From Alphaproteobacteria bacterium (lineage in GTDB: Bacteria > Pseudomonadota > Alphaproteobacteria > Micropepsales > Micropepsaceae), in contig WGNJ01000009.1 in NCBI GenBank assembly GCA_016124635.1, positions 1 to 64,000 of the forward strand: a DNA stretch of 64,000 bases, given 5' to 3'. This document shows positions 9,418-18,729 of the stretch, piece after piece. Within the stretch, counting starts at the first letter, position 1; every line of letters starts with the position of its first letter. The position numbers and the translations under genes were made by a program. The notes below the pieces were generated by a model. The model did no database searches. It had not been told where the DNA came from and saw nothing but the letters and a program-made list of their open reading frames with translations.

Positions 9418-10588
9418 CGAGCGTCGGTGGCGGGAAGAGCGGATTGACCGGCCCGACCTTGATCGGCAGCAGGCCGAACAGTTCGAGATAGGCAAAGCCG
9501 TCCTGGAAGTTCACCGCGACGTCGATACGCCGTTCGGGATCGCCGCTTATGAACGCAAGCGTATTGAGCGCGCCGTCGATGTTCGGCTCGGCCTCGGCGC
9601 TGATCCAGCCTTGTGCCTTTAGCACCTCGAGCAATCGCCGGTGGTTGCCGATCTTGAGACGCAAGCGCCCTTGTGGCCGCGTCTCGGCGTCGAGCTTGAT
9701 GTCGCCGCGCGCTTCGACCGTGACGCCGCCCCAGTCGAGCTTGAATCTTTCGATGTGGATCGGCGTGTTGGTCCGGCGCCATTCGGAAACGACGTTCGGA
9801 GTACCTCCGTCCGGTGCGAGGCTCGGATATCGCAGATGCGCCTTGAGATCGACGAGCGTTATCGTGGGGCCGAGCGGCAGCGCGATATCGCCGCGCACGG
9901 CAACGTTGTTGAGCGTCGCCGTTAGCGCGATCGGCGCCGTCGCCGCGTCGGGATCGCCGTCTTCGACGTCGGCGCTTGCCGATGCGCTTTGCACGACAAG
10001 CTCGACGTGCTGCGAGTTATATTCGCCTTGTCCCGATAGACCTTCGAGCTCGAGCGCGATCTGGCGTGCGCTGTAGGCCCCGGCGACGATTTTGACCAGC
10101 GCTTTATTGGCATCGATACCGCCCTCGATCAGCTGGCCGTTCTTCACGTAGAGCACGTGTTGATGGCCCTCGAGGCTGAACGAGATGCGTCCTGGCGCGA
10201 GCGGCTGGATGGAGATTGCGACGGCTTTGCCGTCCCAGGCGACGCCGCGATCGGGAGCCGTGATGTGCGGGCGTGTGATCTGCGCTTCGACTTGATAGGG
10301 AAAGCCGCTGATGTCGATGCTGTCCCATTGCGCCTCGCGGCTCAGGCCGTGTTGGTCGAGCTGGAACTGTTCGACGCTCGTTCGCAGTCCGTCGGCGACC
10401 TCTTGCCACCACCAGGTATATCCGGCGAGCAGCAGAGCGATGAGCGCGATCGGGATCAGGATGCGCACGCCGGCGACGGCGGCACGCAATCGCGTCCAAG
10501 CGGCAAGCGAGAGACTTTCGAGGCGCCACCCGAAGACGACGGCGGCATTTCGCAATCTCAGCCAATACTCGGTCAAAAGATTGCGCAT
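9404..10588 (-). CDS. DUF2125 domain-containing membrane-anchored protein
   Basis: A 394-residue protein with an N-terminal cytoplasmic stub and one transmembrane helix around residues 43-62 (LIPIALIALLLAGYTWWW). A long, mostly beta periplasmic part follows, typical of the alphaproteobacterial DUF2125 family, whose function is unknown. The C-terminal segment FQDGFAYLELFGLLPIKVGP is the usual family ending. It lies 20 bp after nrdJ on the same strand, but whether they are cotranscribed is unclear. It converges with tyrA with a 14-bp overlap. Confidence 0.82.
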   Translation of the reverse strand: MRNLLTEYWLRLRNAAVVFGWRLESLSLAAWTRLRAAVAGVRILIPIALIALLLAGYTWWWQEVADGLRTSVEQFQLDQHGLSREAQWDSIDISGFPYQVEAQITRPHITAPDRGVAWDGKAVAISIQPLAPGRISFSLEGHQHVLYVKNGQLIEGGIDANKALVKIVAGAYSARQIALELEGLSGQGEYNSQHVELVVQSASASADVEDGDPDAATAPIALTATLNNVAVRGDIALPLGPTITLVDLKAHLRYPSLAPDGGTPNVVSEWRRTNTPIHIERFKLDWGGVTVEARGDIKLDAETRPQGRLRLKIGNHRRLLEVLKAQGWISAEAEPNIDGALNTLAFISGDPERRIDVAVNFQDGFAYLELFGLLPIKVGPVNPLFPPPTLAMPG

Positions 10589-10608
10589 TTGAGACGGGTG
10601 GCTCGCTG

Positions 10609-13020
10609 TCAGCTACAGCGTGAGTAGCCGCAATTCATGCAGGTATCGCAACCCTCGATGCGGATAAAACTTCGGTTACTGCAACGGGGACAGAATTTGA
10701 ATGCTTGCCCGGTTGTGGGCGGGGCCGCATCTGCAACCGGCGTATCACCTGCCGGTGGCGCCACCTCAAGGATCTCGCCTTCAAGCCCTGCGACCTTGCG
10801 CGCCGCTTCGTCGATGGGCGCGGGCCGTCCCAGGAAACCGATCGCGACCATGTGTTCTTCGATCACGCCGCCGATGGCCGCTAGCAGCGAAGGCACGTAT
10901 TGCCGGTTCATCCATTGTCCGCCGCGCGGATCGAACACGGCTTTGAGCTCTTCGACCACGAAACTCACGTCGCCGCCGCGCCGGAAGACGGCGCTGATCA
11001 TGCGCGTCAGCGCCACGGTCCAGGCGTAGTGCTCCATGTTTTTCGAGTTGATGAAGATCTCGAATGGGCGCCGGCGGCCCGCTTCGATGATGTCGTTCAT
11101 CGTGATGTAGATCGCGTGATCGGTTTCCGGCCAACGCAGCTTGTAGGTCGTACCGGGCAAAGCCTCGGGCCGGTCGAGCGGCTTCGTCATATAGACGATA
11201 GCCGCATCGCCCGTGGGCGGTCGCGGCCGTTGCGGTGGTGCAGGCGGCAAGACCTCCGATGGCGCCACGGCGGTTGCGACCGCGAGCGGCACGGACGGCG
11301 TCTCGGGTGCCGTGCGCTTCGTCTCATCGAGACTCAAGATCGCGCCGGTGATCTCGTTTGGCCGCCACGTCGTGCAGCCTTTGCAGTCGAGCTCGTAGGC
11401 ACGCATATACACGCTCTTGAATGCTTCGAACGATATATCGCGCGGGCAGTTCACCGTCTTCGAGATCGAGCTGTCGATGTATTTTTGTGCCGCCGCTTGC
11501 ACCGCGAGGTGCGCTTCGGGCGTCAACTCCTGCGCGTTGACGAAATAGCCCGGCAACTCGCCGTCGCCGAACTGCTCGCGATAGAGCTTGTAGGCGTAAT
11601 CCTCGACGTCCTCATCGCGTCGCGAGCCGTCGGCTTGCGTGATCTTGCGCGCATAGCGATAGGCGAACACCGGTTCGATGCCGCTGGAGACGTTGTCCGC
11701 GAGCAGCGAGATTGTGCCGGTCGGCGCGATCGACGTCAGCAATGCGTTGCGGATGCCCTTATCGGCGATCGCCTGGCGCACATCGGCATCGAGTGTCGCC
11801 ACCGTCTTACCGCTCAGGAATTTCTCGCGGTCGAAGAGTGGGAACGGGCCCTTTTCCGCGGCGATGTCGGCTGACGCGAGATAGGCCGCACGCCGCAGCA
11901 CCTTGAACCAGCGCTCGATCAGATTGATCGAGTCCGGTTGTCCGTACCGCGCCCGGCACATGATCAGCGCGTCGGCGAGCCCGGTGACGCCGAGCCCGAT
12001 GCGCCGCTTCGCCTTCGCCTCTTTTTCTTGGCTCGGCAGTGGATAGTTCGACACGTCGACGACATCGTCCAGGAAACGCACGGCGATACGCACGATGGAA
12101 TCGAGTTCGGTCTCATCCAGCGCCGCTTCCGCCGTGAACGGGTTCTTGATCAGCCGCGCCAAGTTGACGGAGCCGAGCAGACAGGCGCCGTAAGCCGGCA
12201 ACGGTTGCTCGCCGCATGGGTTCGTCGCCGAAATCTGCTCCGCGTAGTAGAGATTGTTTCGCTGATTGATGCGGTCGATGAAGATGACGCCGGGCTCCGC
12301 GTAGGCGTAGGTCGACGCCATGATCCGGTCCCAGAGCCCGCGCGCGGAGACGGTGCGGTAGACCTTGCCGTTGAACACGAGGTCCCACGCCTCGTCCTTC
12401 TTCACCGCTTCCATGAACGGGTCGGTGACGAGGACGGAGAGATTGAAATTGCGCAAGCGCTCCTTGTCGCGCTTTGCCTCGATGAAGGCTTCGATGTCGG
12501 GGTGATCGCAGCGGAGCGTTGCCATCATCGCGCCGCGGCGCGCGCCTGCCGACATGATCGTGCGGCACATCGCGTCCCAGACGTCCATGAACGACACGGG
12601 GCCGGACGCGTCGGCGCCCACGCCCTTCACCGCGGCGCCCGCCGGACGCAGTGTCGAGAAGTCGTGCCCGATGCCGCCGCCTTGCTGCATCGTCAGCGCG
12701 GCTTCCTTCAGGTTGTCGAAGATCGAGCCCATGTCGTCTTCGATCGTCCCCATCACGAAGCAATTGAAGAGCGTGACGGCGCGGCCGGAGCCTGCGCCTG
12801 CAACGACGCGTCCCGCCGGCAGAAACTTGAAGCCTTCCAGAATTCGCGTGAATTCGCCCGCCCACTGCTTGCGGGTCTGGGTCGTCTCGGCGGCCGATAC
12901 GGCCATAGCGACCCGGCCCCAGGTATCCTCGACGGTCTCGTCCAGAGCCTCGCCCTCGGCCGTCTTGAGCCGGTATTTGAGATCCCAAATCTGCCTCGAG
13001 ATCCCGGACAAATTCTGCAT
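10609..13020 (-). CDS. nrdJ: Adenosylcobalamin-dependent (class II) ribonucleoside-diphosphate reductase
   Basis: An 803-residue class II ribonucleotide reductase that makes deoxyribonucleotides from ribonucleoside diphosphates, using adenosylcobalamin instead of a diiron or glycyl radical. It works with or without oxygen. Key signs are FNCFVMG (N-terminal redox Cys), the QQGGGIGHDFS loop, the radical-Cys motif NPCGEQPLPAYG, the phosphate-binding IAPTGTISLLA, and a Cys-rich C-terminal tail (CPRC, CDTCMNCGYSRC) that shuttles electrons. It is shorter than the ~1200-residue NrdJ proteins I associate with many alphaproteobacteria. It ties the organism to B12, as does ecm at 56828. Confidence 0.95.
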   Translation of the reverse strand: MQNLSGISRQIWDLKYRLKTAEGEALDETVEDTWGRVAMAVSAAETTQTRKQWAGEFTRILEGFKFLPAGRVVAGAGSGRAVTLFNCFVMGTIEDDMGSIFDNLKEAALTMQQGGGIGHDFSTLRPAGAAVKGVGADASGPVSFMDVWDAMCRTIMSAGARRGAMMATLRCDHPDIEAFIEAKRDKERLRNFNLSVLVTDPFMEAVKKDEAWDLVFNGKVYRTVSARGLWDRIMASTYAYAEPGVIFIDRINQRNNLYYAEQISATNPCGEQPLPAYGACLLGSVNLARLIKNPFTAEAALDETELDSIVRIAVRFLDDVVDVSNYPLPSQEKEAKAKRRIGLGVTGLADALIMCRARYGQPDSINLIERWFKVLRRAAYLASADIAAEKGPFPLFDREKFLSGKTVATLDADVRQAIADKGIRNALLTSIAPTGTISLLADNVSSGIEPVFAYRYARKITQADGSRRDEDVEDYAYKLYREQFGDGELPGYFVNAQELTPEAHLAVQAAAQKYIDSSISKTVNCPRDISFEAFKSVYMRAYELDCKGCTTWRPNEITGAILSLDETKRTAPETPSVPLAVATAVAPSEVLPPAPPQRPRPPTGDAAIVYMTKPLDRPEALPGTTYKLRWPETDHAIYITMNDIIEAGRRRPFEIFINSKNMEHYAWTVALTRMISAVFRRGGDVSFVVEELKAVFDPRGGQWMNRQYVPSLLAAIGGVIEEHMVAIGFLGRPAPIDEAARKVAGLEGEILEVAPPAGDTPVADAAPPTTGQAFKFCPRCSNRSFIRIEGCDTCMNCGYSRCS

Positions 13021-13144
13021 GGGTGTGCCAATTCCTAGGTGGGCGCGGAGCGTATCAGTTCACGCTACGTTCTACAAGCTCTGGTAGATGAACTCTGCCG
13101 GGTAACATCCTGCAGTAACAATGCAAATTGGTTACCGCCGACGA

Positions 13145-13891
13145 CTAAGCAAGGGCGGGCTTCATCGTGACGCCAGTCCAGCCGCCTTCGCGCAACAGGT
13201 GGTCGGTCGCCGTCTCGATCCGTTTCTCCAACTCCGCCATGAACGCATCGCGCTTCAGGCCCGGCGGGATCGCTGGCAGAAATTCGATGATGATCTTGCC
13301 GGGTTTGCGGATGAATCCCCTCCGCGGCCAGTAGAGCCCGGAGTTTAACGCCACGGGCACGCAGGGCACATCGAGCGTCGCGTACATCCCGGCGACGCCG
13401 GGTTTGTAATCGGGCGCCGCGCCGAGTGGTTTTCGCGTCCCCTCGGGAAAGATGATGATCGGCCGTCCTTCGGCGACGCGTTCCTTCGCGCTTCGCAGCA
13501 TCGAGCGCATCGTCTTCGCGTGTCCGCCGCGATCGACGATGATCTGCCGGCTCTTGACCGAGTACCAGCCGTACCACGGGATGTAGGTCAATTCGCGCTT
13601 CATGATCAAAGCGCAATCGTGCAGCAGGCGCTGCGCCGCCATCGTCTCCCACATGCACAAATGCTTCATGGCGTAGATGGCGGGGCCTTTGACGATGTTC
13701 TCGCGTCCCCGCACCTCGTAATCGAGGCCGGCGATATGCTTCAGGCCCCAAAAGCAAAGCGCGACCCAAATCTCCATCCCGCGCACCACCGCCGAACGCT
13801 TCATGAGCAGCGACGGTGTCCAGGCAAGGTTCATGCCCACGGACACGATCCAGAAATAGATCTGATAGAGCAGCGAACGAAGCAGCGTCAC
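13145..13891 (-). CDS. plsC: 1-acyl-sn-glycerol-3-phosphate acyltransferase (PlsC family)
   Basis: A 248-residue membrane-associated acyltransferase of glycerophospholipid synthesis. The HX4E variant of the catalytic motif is seen as MKHLCMWET, and the substrate-binding motif as FPEGTRKPLG. An N-terminal hydrophobic segment (residues 5-20) anchors it. It lies six bases after the YdcF-like gene, in a run with gmhB-like, ftsX and ftsE genes on the same strand. An OlsA role (second step of ornithine-lipid synthesis) is possible because OlsA belongs to the same family; phosphatidic-acid synthesis is the default reading. Confidence 0.87.
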   Translation of the reverse strand: MTLLRSLLYQIYFWIVSVGMNLAWTPSLLMKRSAVVRGMEIWVALCFWGLKHIAGLDYEVRGRENIVKGPAIYAMKHLCMWETMAAQRLLHDCALIMKRELTYIPWYGWYSVKSRQIIVDRGGHAKTMRSMLRSAKERVAEGRPIIIFPEGTRKPLGAAPDYKPGVAGMYATLDVPCVPVALNSGLYWPRRGFIRKPGKIIIEFLPAIPPGLKRDAFMAELEKRIETATDHLLREGGWTGVTMKPALA

Positions 13892-13897
13892 GCGAGC

Positions 13898-14617
13898 CTA
13901 TTTGCTTTGCGCGCCGGCGCTTTGCGTCGTTGTCGCGCTCGCCGGTGCGGTCGAACCATGCTCGATCGTCGGCGGCGGCGCAACGACCGTGTGTTCGAGC
14001 CCGAGCGTGGTCACCGCCTTCACACGCGCAACCGCCGCCAAATATTTTCCGTATTCCGCTATCAGAACGCCGGTCGCCTGCGGGTCGCGCCACCATTGCT
14101 TGAGCTGCATACCCTCGGGGAAGACGGGGTACGGAACGAAGTGAACGTCGGGCGCCGCGGCTTGCAGCTCGATCAGCGTGCGCGGCATGTGATAGTTCGC
14201 CGTGACCACGATGATGGAGTCGTAATTGTTTTCCGCGACCCACGCCGCAGTCTCGCCGGCGTTGCCGATCGTGCTGCCGGCGCTGCGTCCGAGATCGACG
14301 CAGCAGGCAAACAGCGCGGCGTCTCCTCCGACCACTTCGAGCAACTTTTCGCGCGTCGTCTCGGGATGCACGCCGGAGATCAGAAGTCGCTTTCCCTTGT
14401 GCGCTTGAAGCAGCTTCACCGCGGCCGGCAGACGTTCCTCACCACCGGTCAGAACGACGATCGCATCGGCGGGTTTTGGATCGGAGGGGTCGCGCGCGAG
14501 CGACCACACGAAGATCGGGAAGCCGAGCGCAGCCGCGACGAGGACGGCGATCAACAACCGTGTCGCCAAGCTCATCAGTCGCCAACTTGCGGACTTCGAT
14601 CCGCTCACGCCTCGCAT
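13898..14617 (-). CDS. YdcF/SanA family protein (DUF218)
   Basis: A 239-residue protein with an N-terminal transmembrane helix (about residues 18-36) and a periplasmic DUF218 domain. Visible signs are DAIVVLTGGEERLPAAV, the LLISGVHPET segment and IIVVTANYHMPRTLIEL. Members are linked to envelope barrier function, but their reaction is unknown. It sits between the gmhB-like gene (19 bp) and plsC (6 bp), consistent with an envelope/division operon. A second DUF218 protein lies at 36876. Confidence 0.85.
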   Translation of the reverse strand: MRGVSGSKSASWRLMSLATRLLIAVLVAAALGFPIFVWSLARDPSDPKPADAIVVLTGGEERLPAAVKLLQAHKGKRLLISGVHPETTREKLLEVVGGDAALFACCVDLGRSAGSTIGNAGETAAWVAENNYDSIIVVTANYHMPRTLIELQAAAPDVHFVPYPVFPEGMQLKQWWRDPQATGVLIAEYGKYLAAVARVKAVTTLGLEHTVVAPPPTIEHGSTAPASATTTQSAGAQSK

Positions 14618-14636
14618 CTCCTAGAGGGGCGCCTTT

Positions 14637-15182
14637 TCAGGCCTTCGGAGCCAGAGATAGCGCCGCGTCCATTAAGGAATCATAGACCGAGACAGGCAAG
14701 ATGTCCGCTGGCAGTCCCGCGGCCTGCGTTTTCGCGCCTTTTCCCGTGCGAACCAGGAACCTGGCCACGCCGGCGGCCTTTGCCGCTTGGAGATCGGTCA
14801 ATTGATCGCCGATCATCACCGCCTCGCTGGGCTGCGCGCGGAAATGCGTCAGAGCTTCGCGCAGCATGCCGGGCGAGGGCTTGCGGCGTTGGCTCGGCTG
14901 TCCCGGCGCATCTGTGCACACGAGGAACAGATCGATCCGGGCGCCCGCACGCCGCAACTCGGAGAGCAAGTGAGCGTTGATCTGCTCGAGCATGCTCGTC
15001 GAAATGATGCCGCGCCCCACGGCCGACTGATTGCTGACGATCGCGACCTTGATGCCGGCGGTGTTGAGATGGGCGATTGCCGCACCGACGCCCGGTATCA
15101 GGACGAGCTCGCTCGGGTTCTTCACGTAATCGGCACGGTCTTCATTGAGCACGCCGTCGCGGTCGAGCAGCACGACCTTCAT
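14637..15182 (-). CDS. HAD-IIIA phosphatase, GmhB-like
   Basis: A 181-residue HAD-superfamily phosphatase of the histidinol-phosphatase/GmhB group. The nucleophile motif LLDRDGVLNEDR starts at residue 5, followed by the Thr/Ser motif IVSNQSAVGRG, a Cys-containing loop (CTDAPGQPSQRRKPSPGML) and the GDQLTDLQAA motif. GmhB removes the 7-phosphate from heptose-1,7-bisphosphate in LPS core synthesis, while HisB-N acts on histidinol phosphate; the sequence alone does not decide. The ATG overlaps the ftsX stop by four bases (15179-15182), so the longer frame upstream is an ftsX shadow. Confidence 0.82.
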   Translation of the reverse strand: MKVVLLDRDGVLNEDRADYVKNPSELVLIPGVGAAIAHLNTAGIKVAIVSNQSAVGRGIISTSMLEQINAHLLSELRRAGARIDLFLVCTDAPGQPSQRRKPSPGMLREALTHFRAQPSEAVMIGDQLTDLQAAKAAGVARFLVRTGKGAKTQAAGLPADILPVSVYDSLMDAALSLAPKA

Positions 15183-16081
15183 GGCATGCGGCCGAGCACG
15201 CGCAGCACTGTGATACGCGCCGTGAACATGGCGATGAGCCCCGTGATCGCCGGCACCAACAGCAGCCACACATAGTGCCAAGGCGCACTGACGAGCTGCG
15301 GCAGATATTGCGCGCCGACAGGCGCGTCGCGGCTGTCCCACATCAGACTGCTGGCGAACAGCGTTGCGATGGCAAGCGCAAGGCCGATCACACCGCCGCG
15401 CAAGCCGAGCCACATGAAGTGGCGCTGAAACTCGCTGGCGATGAACACGTCGCGCGCACCGATCATGTGCACGACTTCGACGATTTCGCGGTGCGCCTGT
15501 AAGCCCGCTTGCGTCGCGAAGATGACGATCGCGAGCGTCGCCAAGGTGATGAGCAGCAGCACGGCCCATCCGACCGCTTCCGACGACGCCGCGAACGATG
15601 CAAGCTCACGATTCCATCGCTGATGATCGTCGAGCGTCGCGCCAGGCACCTGATCCTTCAATGCCTTCCCAAGCCCCGCAAGGTCGACCTGTTTACCTGG
15701 CGTCAGAGTCACTTCCACGAGCTGCGGCACGGGCAAATCGGCGAGCACGTCACCCTCGCCAAGCCATGGCTTGAGTAGCCCCATCGCTTCGCTCCGGCTG
15801 AGCGGCCGCGCCGCAAAGATTCCGGGCCACACACGCGTTATGCGCAGCGCTTCCGCGAGTTGATCTTCGCCACCGATTTGCGGTGACGGCAGCAGTTGCA
15901 CCGTCACGGAGCCCGACAAGCCTTCCGTCCATTCCGATGCCATGCGGCTGAGAGTCAATACGGCGCCAAGCGTAAGACACGCGAGAAAGCTCATCACCGC
16001 GACGATGGTATGAAGCGTCGTTCCGGATGCGCTGTCCGGTGGCATCAAGTCCGTTGTCGGCGCGAGGACCCGCATGTTCAT
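15179..16081 (-). CDS. ftsX: Cell division protein FtsX
   Basis: A 300-residue membrane subunit of the FtsEX ABC-type complex, which activates periplasmic cell-wall hydrolases during division. There is one N-terminal TM helix (about residues 23-45), an extracytoplasmic domain up to about residue 165, and three C-terminal TM helices (about 171-195, 224-250, 267-290). The VVHMIGARDVFIASEFQ segment matches the family coupling region. It overlaps ftsE by ATGA at its start and the HAD gene by ATGA at its end, so three genes are tightly coupled. Confidence 0.93.
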   Translation of the reverse strand: MNMRVLAPTTDLMPPDSASGTTLHTIVAVMSFLACLTLGAVLTLSRMASEWTEGLSGSVTVQLLPSPQIGGEDQLAEALRITRVWPGIFAARPLSRSEAMGLLKPWLGEGDVLADLPVPQLVEVTLTPGKQVDLAGLGKALKDQVPGATLDDHQRWNRELASFAASSEAVGWAVLLLITLATLAIVIFATQAGLQAHREIVEVVHMIGARDVFIASEFQRHFMWLGLRGGVIGLALAIATLFASSLMWDSRDAPVGAQYLPQLVSAPWHYVWLLLVPAITGLIAMFTARITVLRVLGRMP

Positions 16082-16773
16082 GCGCGCAAAGCCTCCGGCT
16101 GGTGTGCGGCCTGGTTCGTCGTCGCCAGGCGGCCTTCGGAAAGCTTCAAGATCTTGGTCGCCGCGAGGCGCTCGATGATGCGCTGATCGTGCGTGGCGAT
16201 CAGCACGCTGGTGCCGAGCCGGTTGAGCTCGATGAACAAACGCATGATGCGCCCGCCGATGTCGGGATCGACGTTGCCGGTCGGCTCGTCGGCGAGCAGA
16301 AGCTCCGGCTTCGCGACAACGGCGCGTGCGATCGCGACGCGCTGCTTCTCACCGCCAGAAAGCGTCGGCGGCTTCGCGTTCAAGCGGTTGCCGAGCCCGA
16401 CCCAAGCTAGCAGTTCCTCGACGTCGGCGCGATATTGCGCTTCCGTTTCTCCCATCACGCGCCGCGGCAGCGCGACGTTTTCGAGCACGGTCAAATGATC
16501 GAGCAGACGGAAGTCTTGGAACACGACGCCGATACGCCGGCGCAACGCCGGCAACTCGTCGCGTTGGAGCGCGCTCGTGTCGCGCCCGAACATTGAGATC
16601 ATGCCGCGCGACGGGCGCTCGGCAAGATAGATGAGCTTCAACAGCGAGGTTTTGCCTGCACCCGATGGACCTGTCAGAAGATGGAGTGCTCCCCGCTCCA
16701 GCGAAAAGCTAATGTCGCGCAGGACCTCCGGCCCGAGGCCGTACCGCATGCCGACATTCTCGAAGCGGACCAC
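16078..16773 (-). CDS. ftsE: Cell division ATP-binding protein FtsE
   Basis: A 231-residue ABC ATPase. The Walker A motif is GPSGAGKTSLL, the signature LSGGEKQRVAIARA, Walker B LLLADEPTGNVD and the H-loop IATHDQRI. It couples ATP use to conformational change in FtsX. It is the first gene of a leftward run ftsE-ftsX-gmhB-like-ydcF-like-plsC. It is divergent from the zinc-ribbon gene at 16888 across 114 bp, which presumably holds both promoters. Confidence 0.95.
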   Translation of the reverse strand: MVRFENVGMRYGLGPEVLRDISFSLERGALHLLTGPSGAGKTSLLKLIYLAERPSRGMISMFGRDTSALQRDELPALRRRIGVVFQDFRLLDHLTVLENVALPRRVMGETEAQYRADVEELLAWVGLGNRLNAKPPTLSGGEKQRVAIARAVVAKPELLLADEPTGNVDPDIGGRIMRLFIELNRLGTSVLIATHDQRIIERLAATKILKLSEGRLATTNQAAHQPEALRA

Positions 16774-16887
16774 CTAAAGAAATCCTTTTCGGTTAATGGG
16801 TTAGGGTCTGAATCTCGGTTCCAGGCTTGCTTGCAGGGGCCTGGAGGTTGTGCCAAAAGTCCAGAATCGATGCGGGCTTAAGCCTGA

Positions 16888-17622
16888 ATGATAATTACCT
16901 GTCCCCGTTGTGCAACGCGCTACCTGCTGGAAGCCGGCGTCGTCCAGCCGCCCGGCCGCCAGGTTCGCTGCGCACGTTGCACGCACACCTGGTTCCAGGA
17001 CGCTGCGCCCGACCTGCCGAAACCGGTGCTAATGGAAGAGCCGGAAGTGCCGGCCGGGCCGGTCACCGACAAATCGCGCATGCTGCCGGCGCCGCCAGGC
17101 TCGATCTCCCAGCCAATCCCTCGGGTCCAGGCTCCACCCACGATAGAGCCTCCGCCCAGTGTTCGCGACGACGCTCAGCGCGCCACTTCGCGCCGCTGGG
17201 CCGCGGTGCTCCTGCTGGCCGCGCTCGTGATCGGTGGAAGCTGGGTTTTCGCCTTCATGCGCACATACGTCGCGACGGTCTTTCCGCCGGCCGCTCGACT
17301 CTATGCGGCGCTCGGCGTTCCGGTGAATACGCGCGGCTTCGACATAAAAGCGCAAACAGTGCAGGAAATGGCGAATGGCGTGCCTGTGATTGCGATCAAG
17401 GGTGAGATCATCAACATCACCGATCGCGAACTGCCGGTGCCGAAGCTCAATCTGCGTGTCTTGGATTCCAACAAGCGCGAACTCTATCGCTGGACGGTCG
17501 TGCCCGATCAGCCCCGCCTGGCGGGACATCAGCGCCAGTCGTTCGCGGCTCGCCTCGAAAGCCCGCCCGCCGACACCGCCGACATCGAAATCCGCCTCGC
17601 CAAAGACACACCTGATGGATGA
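16888..17622 (+). CDS. Zinc-ribbon MJ0042/DUF3426 membrane protein
   Basis: A 244-residue protein that starts with a zinc ribbon of the MJ0042 type (CPRCATRY... CARCTHTW, two CxxC knuckles in the first 35 residues). A Pro-rich linker follows, then one transmembrane helix near residues 108-128, and a C-terminal DUF3426-like beta domain containing IKGEIINITDRELPVP. Proteins of this kind are common beside ftsE in Rhizobiales and have no settled function. The 3' end overlaps hpt by eight bases, so the two are probably coupled. Confidence 0.83.
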   Translation: MIITCPRCATRYLLEAGVVQPPGRQVRCARCTHTWFQDAAPDLPKPVLMEEPEVPAGPVTDKSRMLPAPPGSISQPIPRVQAPPTIEPPPSVRDDAQRATSRRWAAVLLLAALVIGGSWVFAFMRTYVATVFPPAARLYAALGVPVNTRGFDIKAQTVQEMANGVPVIAIKGEIINITDRELPVPKLNLRVLDSNKRELYRWTVVPDQPRLAGHQRQSFAARLESPPADTADIEIRLAKDTPDG

Positions 17623-18148
17623 TCCGGCTCATATCGAGCCCCTTTTTACGTCCGATGAGATTGGTGCGCGGCTCGATGGGCTGGCGCACGACATCGCCAA
17701 GACCATGCCGCAAGACTTTGTCGCGGTCGCGATCCTGAAGGGCAGTTTCATCTTTGCCGCGGACCTCATCAGGGCCCTCACCGCGCATGGCCTGAACCCC
17801 GAGGTCGACTTCATGACGCTCGGAAGCTACGGCACCGGCACGACGTCCTCGGGCACGGTGAGCTTGCTGCGCGACGCCGAGGTCGACGTCCACGGACGCG
17901 AGGTCCTGCTGATCGACGACATCCTGGACAGCGGCCGGACCCTGACCTTTGCGCGAGCCCATATGATGGCCAAAGGGACCAAGGCCGTGCGCACCTGCGT
18001 TCTTCTGGACAAGACCAAAGGCCGTGCCGGAGCAATTCCGCCCGATTTCTTTGGGTTTGATAGTCCGCCGGCCTTTGTGGTCGGCTACGGCATGGACCAT
18101 GCGCACAAGTATCGGGGCTTGCCGTTTGTCGCTATTCTGAAGGCGTAA
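17615..18148 (+). CDS. hpt: Hypoxanthine phosphoribosyltransferase
   Basis: A 177-residue type I phosphoribosyltransferase for purine salvage (hypoxanthine/guanine plus PRPP to IMP/GMP). The PRPP-binding motif VLLIDDILDSGRTL, the early VAILKGSFIFAADL segment and the C-terminal GYGMDHAHKYRGLPF block are all present. The start was set at the ATG giving MDDPAHIEP, which overlaps the upstream gene by eight bases; the longer frame only reads through that gene. A CpdR-like regulator begins directly after the stop. Confidence 0.93.
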   Translation: MDDPAHIEPLFTSDEIGARLDGLAHDIAKTMPQDFVAVAILKGSFIFAADLIRALTAHGLNPEVDFMTLGSYGTGTTSSGTVSLLRDAEVDVHGREVLLIDDILDSGRTLTFARAHMMAKGTKAVRTCVLLDKTKGRAGAIPPDFFGFDSPPAFVVGYGMDHAHKYRGLPFVAILKA

Positions 18149-18538
18149 GTGAGCGCGCGAACGCCCAGAATGGCGAAAATCTTGATAGCCGAGAACGAGT
18201 TGGCACTACGCGAGTTTATCGCTCGCGGGCTGACCCAGCGCGGCTACGAGGTCGCGATGGCGCAAGACGGGTCGGAAGCCGTCGACCTTCTGAAGAAGCA
18301 GAAATTCGATCTGCTGCTGACTGACATCGACATGCCGATCATGGATGGGATCGCGCTCGCTCTCCACGTCGGCAAGGCGCATCCCAAGACGCGGATCGTG
18401 ATCATGTCCGGCCACGAGCACCAGCTGGAGCGCGCCCAGGGCCTGAACAACCTCGTCTTCAAGGTGGTCTCGAAACCTTTCACGATCGCGGCCATCTGCA
18501 CCGTGGTCGAAGAAGTGCTCTCGAAGAAGAAGCGTTAG
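18149..18538 (+). CDS. CpdR-like single-domain response regulator
   Basis: A stand-alone receiver domain of about 120 residues with no output domain. The acidic pair lies in ILIAENE (Asn replaces the usual second Asp), the phospho-acceptor Asp in LLLTDIDMPIMDG, the switch Ser in MSGHEHQ and the Lys in VSKPFT. In Caulobacter, unphosphorylated CpdR acts as a ClpXP adaptor that times proteolysis in the cell cycle; similarity here is good but the degradation role is inferred. A GTG start right after the hpt stop has a GAAGG site; the in-frame ATG at 18170 (MAKILIAE) is the alternative and fits homologues better. Confidence 0.8.
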   Translation: MSARTPRMAKILIAENELALREFIARGLTQRGYEVAMAQDGSEAVDLLKKQKFDLLLTDIDMPIMDGIALALHVGKAHPKTRIVIMSGHEHQLERAQGLNNLVFKVVSKPFTIAAICTVVEEVLSKKKR

Positions 18539-18729
18539 CTAGAACTGCCGCAACACGCGGTCGCTTGCGACGCAGGCGTGACGCCGTTCCGGCAACGTGA
18601 CGGCCCTCTACAAGAGGCCCTCACGCGTCACGCATACACGCCAATCGACAATGCAAGCTACTTTCGAGAATTCGATACCCGCGTGTCATGGCGCAAGCTA
18701 TTTGGTCGCTCACGCCCGCTCTAGACCCG

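Noticed and set aside
10609..13144. Cobalamin riboswitch or NrdR box before nrdJ
   Set aside because: The 124-bp leader shows neither the B12-box consensus nor an ACACWATAT-type NrdR box.
18539..18729. tRNA gene or terminator after the CpdR-like gene
   Set aside because: No cloverleaf can be drawn. A CCTCT-ACA-AGAGG hairpin at about 18600 is weak, has a mismatch next to it and no U-run.
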